This document shows positions 6,238-8,945 of a DNA stretch of 8,945 nucleotides, one piece after another; position 1 is the first letter of the stretch, and each line of letters begins with the position of its first letter. This stretch comes from Candidatus Berkelbacteria bacterium. GTDB taxonomy: Bacteria; Patescibacteriota; UBA1384; VFKW01. The translations under genes were made by a program, and so were the position numbers. Under the pieces are notes generated by a model that did not search any database, was not told where the DNA came from, and saw only the letters and a list, made by a program, of their open reading frames with translations. The stretch is taken from contig VFKW01000045.1 in assembly GCA_009885355.1 (NCBI GenBank), positions 1-8,945 on the forward strand, given 5' to 3'.

Positions 6238-8061
6238 ATGCCATCAAAAAATAAACGTTTCAACCAAAAAAAAGTTTATGTTGCTCCAGTAAAACCGGAG
6301 CCGCAGCCTTTAGGTGAGCGAAAAACCATTGAAGTACCCTCAATCGTCAGTGTTATCGACTTAGCTGACATTATGAAATTACCAGTGACAAAAGTCATCG
6401 CAACTTTGATGAAAAATGGTGTTATTGCCAATATAAATGAAACAATCGATGTCGAAACCGCAATGATTATTGGGGACGAATTAAATTTTGAAGTTATAGA
6501 AAAAGAAGAAACTGAAGAAAAAAGTAATATTGCCAAAGAAGTTGAAATCGAAGAAGACCTATCCAAACGTATATCTCGTCCTCCTGTTGTAACCATTATG
6601 GGGCATGTTGATCATGGTAAAACAACTCTTCTAGACACAATTAGAAAAACATCTGTCGCAGCTAGTGAATCCGGTGGCATCACCCAGCATATCGGCGCCT
6701 ACCAAGTATCAGTCCCAGGCGAAAACAAAAAACACCGTTTGATCACATTTTTAGATACTCCAGGCCACGAAGCCTTTTCTGCAATGCGCGCCCACGGCGC
6801 ACAGATTACCGATATTGTCGTCTTGGTCGTTGCAGTAAATGACGGCGTCAAACCTCAAACAGTCGAAGCCATCAACCATGCCAAATTAGCCAACGTACCA
6901 ATTATTGTTGCGCTAAATAAAATAGATGTTCCTGACACTGACCCGGAGCGTGTTAAAAAAGAACTTTCAGAGAGAGACCTTTTATCAGAAGATTGGGGCG
7001 GCAAAGTCATCATGGTTCCAATCAGCGCCAAAAAAGGCCAAGGCGTCGATCATCTACTTGAAATGATCTTACTAGTTGCCGACATGAAAAATTTAAAAAC
7101 AAATCCAGATAAAAAAGCCACCGGCGTCGTCATCGAATCCCATAAACAAATGGGTGCCGGACCTCTTGCCACCATGCTAATAAATGACGGCACCTTAAAC
7201 CAAAGCGACACTGTCGTTATTGGAAACACTTATGGAAAAATTCGTTTCATGGAAGATTTCCGCGGCAAACGCATCAAAACCGCCACTGCTTCCACTCCTG
7301 TCAGAATTGCCGGCCTTAGCGACGTACCAAATTTTGGTGAACTTGTTGTTTCAGTTGATTCTGAAAAAGTCGCCCGCCAAATGACCCAAGTCAAAAGCGC
7401 CGTCAGAAATCCAATTGGTCACATCGATGTTGATTCAAAAGAAAAAAACTTAAATATAATCTTAAAAACAGATGTACAAGGTTCCCTTGAGGCCATCAAA
7501 GCTTCAATCGACCAAATAAATACATCGGACGTTAAAACAAATATTATTAACGAAGGCGTCGGAGACATTACAGAATCAGATATCAATCTAGCCGAAACCT
7601 CAAAATCAATGCTTATTGCCTTTCGCACTTCCATCAAACCCCAAGTCCGCCAGCTCGCAGAACGAAAACACGTCAAAATTTCAATTTATGAAATAATCTA
7701 TCAGTTATTAGACGACCTTCGCGCTTCAATGACTGATTTACTAGAACCTGAGAGAATTGAAGTCGAACTTGGTGTGACAAAGGTATTAAAAATCTTTTTA
7801 ACTCAAAAATCAGAACAAATCATCGGTGTGCGAGTCGAAAGTGGAAAACTTGCCATCGGCAATGAAATTCGCATCAAAAGAAATGATGAACAAATCGGAA
7901 CAGCCAAAATCACAACCTTGCGTCGTGAGCAAAGCGAAGTCGAAACAATCCTAGCTGGAATAGAATGCGGTATGGGCATCAAATCCTCTACAAAAGTAGA
8001 AGAAGGCGACGTCCTAGAAGCCTATCAGGTAGAAGAACGCATCCGAACTCTGGAAGGATAA
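6238..8061 (+). CDS. infB: Translation initiation factor IF2
   Basis: GTPase that brings fMet-tRNA to the 30S subunit and promotes 50S joining. The frame is open from a TTG at 6184 (625 residues), with ATGs at 6199 and 6238. I choose 6238 (MPSKNKRF, 607 residues) because a weak AGG lies 4 nt upstream and a promoter-like pair overlaps the earlier part. From 6238: a basic start, an IF2N-type domain at about 32-90 (SVIDLADIMKLPVTKVIATLM), then the G domain with GHVDHGKT (122-129), GGITQHIG (146-153), DTPGHEAF (173-180), NKID (227-230) and SAK (263-265). The C-terminal domains follow, ending GDVLEAYQVEERIRTLEG, which resembles the usual IF2 terminus. The protein is much shorter than the 890 residues of E. 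coli IF2, the loss being in the N-terminal extension. It ends in tandem stops TAATAA. Its position next to gyrA differs from the nusA-infB-rbfA order seen in many bacteria. Confidence 0.97.
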   Translation: MPSKNKRFNQKKVYVAPVKPEPQPLGERKTIEVPSIVSVIDLADIMKLPVTKVIATLMKNGVIANINETIDVETAMIIGDELNFEVIEKEETEEKSNIAKEVEIEEDLSKRISRPPVVTIMGHVDHGKTTLLDTIRKTSVAASESGGITQHIGAYQVSVPGENKKHRLITFLDTPGHEAFSAMRAHGAQITDIVVLVVAVNDGVKPQTVEAINHAKLANVPIIVALNKIDVPDTDPERVKKELSERDLLSEDWGGKVIMVPISAKKGQGVDHLLEMILLVADMKNLKTNPDKKATGVVIESHKQMGAGPLATMLINDGTLNQSDTVVIGNTYGKIRFMEDFRGKRIKTATASTPVRIAGLSDVPNFGELVVSVDSEKVARQMTQVKSAVRNPIGHIDVDSKEKNLNIILKTDVQGSLEAIKASIDQINTSDVKTNIINEGVGDITESDINLAETSKSMLIAFRTSIKPQVRQLAERKHVKISIYEIIYQLLDDLRASMTDLLEPERIEVELGVTKVLKIFLTQKSEQIIGVRVESGKLAIGNEIRIKRNDEQIGTAKITTLRREQSEVETILAGIECGMGIKSSTKVEEGDVLEAYQVEERIRTLEG

Positions 8062-8133
8062 TAAGCTAGTAAGCCAATAAGCTTATAATTAATTCTTACT
8101 GCTTATTGCTTACCAGCTTATCAGCTTAAACCG
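8062..8133. repeat. Octamer array forming a long inverted repeat at the infB stop
   Basis: Nine 8-nt slots start with the second stop codon of infB: TAAGCTAG, TAAGCCAA and TAAGCTTA, then TAATTAAT as a turning point, then units in the opposite sense such as TTACCAGC and TTATCAGC. As a result 8062-8082 pairs with 8101-8120 over about 19 bp, with one mismatch (A8068) and one bulged base (C8075), leaving an 18-nt loop. It could stabilise the infB mRNA 3' end or help termination; no T-tract follows. Confidence 0.75.
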
Positions 8134-8154
8134 CTTCTTGCATTTATATATAAT
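8126..8154 (+). promoter_or_regulatory. Weak candidate promoter for cdaA
   Basis: A perfect TATAAT (8149-8154) lies 17 nt after TTAAAC (8126-8131), which matches the -35 consensus poorly. The surrounding TATATA-rich DNA makes a chance match likely, and the leader to cdaA would be about 75 nt. Confidence 0.25.
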
Positions 8155-8175
8155 ATATAAGACAATAAATATAGA

Positions 8176-8210
8176 ATACTTAATACTATATACTCTATAC
8201 GATATACTGT
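8176..8210. repeat. Heptamer array ATACTNN upstream of cdaA
   Basis: ATACT, ATACT, ATACT, ATACG and ATACT start at 8176, 8183, 8190, 8197 and 8204, exactly 7 nt apart, with two variable bases after each. The array runs into the palindrome at 8208-8221. Confidence 0.8.
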
Positions 8211-8221
8211 CCCGCGGGACA
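8208..8221. promoter_or_regulatory. Perfect 14-bp palindrome before the cdaA ribosome binding site
   Basis: TGTCCCGCGGGACA equals its own reverse complement. It ends one base before the Shine-Dalgarno of cdaA and follows the ATACT heptamers. It could be an operator site, or a short GC-rich palindromic insertion like those in the other gaps; with no loop it would be a poor RNA hairpin unless a few central bases stay unpaired. Confidence 0.5.
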
Positions 8222-8222
8222 C

Positions 8223-8230
8223 AGGAGGGG
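8223..8230 (+). promoter_or_regulatory. Strong ribosome binding site of cdaA
   Basis: AGGAGGGG ends 5 nt before TTG at 8236. It decides the start: no ATG lies in a comparable position, and the first in-frame ATG is deep in the membrane region (residue 85). Confidence 0.85.
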
Positions 8231-8235
8231 ATATC

Positions 8236-8945
8236 TTGAACGCAATTAAAGATCAAATTTCTAACATTTTCTCAACTCTTGATCCATCATCAGGGGGAAA
8301 TTCAATTGGCTTAGTACTATTGGATGTGATTTTAGTAACTCTTTTATTATACTGGATTTACCTAATTTTCCGAGAAACCCGCGGCATCAGAATCGTCTAT
8401 GGCATCATTATTTTACTTATTCTCACCGCCCTCGGAAGATATCTTCAGCTTTCGACTCTAAATTTTCTACTTAAATATTTGAGCACTATGATATTAGTTG
8501 CCATCCCAATTGTTCTACAGCCTGAATTACGCTCAGCCCTTGAAAGATTGGGTCGGACAAATATAGTCGCCGACATTAGTAAAATGAAAAAAAGAGAAAT
8601 CGGCGATTTAACAGAAAACATTATTGATACGGTTGAAGTATTATCCAAAAACCATGTCGGTGCATTGATTGTTTTTGAGCGCCACACCGGCCTTCGTGAA
8701 TATATAGAAAACGGCACGATCATCAATGGTCAAGTCTCAACCGAATTACTCTTAACTATATTTTCACAAAATACCGCCCTTCATGATGGAGCTGTCATAA
8801 TCAATGGTAATCAAATAATCGCCGCTTCCTGCACATTGCCACTAACGGACGAAAAGATGGCCTTACAGCTCGGCACGCGCCATCGTGCGGCCCTTGGTCT
8901 CGCGTCCGTTACAGATGCACTTATTCTTATTGTTTCAGAAGAATC
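8236..8945 (+). CDS. cdaA: Membrane diadenylate cyclase CdaA, 3'-partial
   Basis: Makes cyclic di-AMP from two ATP at the cytoplasmic membrane; this messenger controls potassium and osmolyte balance and cell wall homeostasis in bacteria that have it. The gene starts with TTG behind AGGAGGGG and runs off the window after 236 codons plus 2 nt. Three hydrophobic segments are visible at about 24-45, 53-70 and 75-95, followed by QPELRSALERLGR (95-107), a signature that joins the membrane part to the catalytic domain. The DAC (DisA_N) domain follows with H-DGA-VII (183-189) and GTRHRAALG (213-221), the two motifs that hold ATP and metal, and ends at V-SEE (233-236), the start of the conserved SEETG region. 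CdaA proteins are usually about 270 residues, so perhaps 30-40 are missing. In Firmicutes it is followed by cdaR and glmM; here it follows infB, and what lies downstream is not visible. Confidence 0.93.
   Translation, partial: MNAIKDQISNIFSTLDPSSGGNSIGLVLLDVILVTLLLYWIYLIFRETRGIRIVYGIIILLILTALGRYLQLSTLNFLLKYLSTMILVAIPIVLQPELRSALERLGRTNIVADISKMKKREIGDLTENIIDTVEVLSKNHVGALIVFERHTGLREYIENGTIINGQVSTELLLTIFSQNTALHDGAVIINGNQIIAASCTLPLTDEKMALQLGTRHRAALGLASVTDALILIVSEE

Noticed and set aside
2..8945. Recoded TGA (as in some Gracilibacteria and SR1)
   Set aside because: No gene here needs an in-frame TGA; all visible stops are TAA.

Overview
The window is a stretch of bacterial chromosome with four protein-coding genes, all on the + strand: gyrB (5' end cut off by the window), gyrA, infB (translation initiation factor IF2) and cdaA (diadenylate cyclase, 3' end cut off). 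No tRNA, rRNA, CRISPR array or transposase gene is visible. Every complete gene ends in TAA and no in-frame TGA is needed, so nothing here suggests a recoded TGA. The short IF2 (about 120 residues before its G domain), a charged insert near the GyrB C-terminus and gaps filled with degenerate 7-8 nt tandem words suggest a small-genome lineage of the Candidate Phyla Radiation (Patescibacteria). That placement is inference from style, not a phylogeny.

Region 1 (2-3223) is gyrB, interrupted in frame by a 433-residue intein (1163-2461). The intein sits directly after the catalytic TOPRIM motif EGDSAGG. It has a full set of splicing residues (Cys1, TPDH, His-Asn at the end, Ser+1) and an HNH homing endonuclease domain. 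Block by block it resembles the GyrB intein of Synechocystis sp. PCC 6803 as I remember it. This is the most striking element of the window.

Region 2 (3224-3372) is the gyrB-gyrA gap, with a heptamer word array, three alternating TTCAATG/CATTGAA copies at exact 10-nt steps, and a GC-rich stem-loop flanked by a 10-bp direct repeat. Region 3 (3373-5958) is gyrA, full length with six visible C-terminal blades and a natural Ile at the main quinolone-resistance position. Region 4 (5959-6237) is a repeat-rich gap containing several palindromes and a likely infB promoter. Region 5 (6238-8061) is infB. Region 6 (8062-8235) holds an octamer array folding into a long inverted repeat at the infB stop, a possible promoter, a heptamer array and a perfect 14-bp palindrome. 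Region 7 (8236 to the end) is cdaA, which starts with TTG behind a strong Shine-Dalgarno.

Functionally, GyrB and GyrA form the A2B2 DNA gyrase, so excision of the intein would be needed before the enzyme works. IF2 places initiator tRNA on the ribosome. CdaA makes c-di-AMP at the membrane. The genes share a strand, but the gaps of 149, 279 and 174 nt are structured, so they need not be one operon. A recurring theme is that GC-rich palindromes lie at the boundaries between units of the short tandem words.
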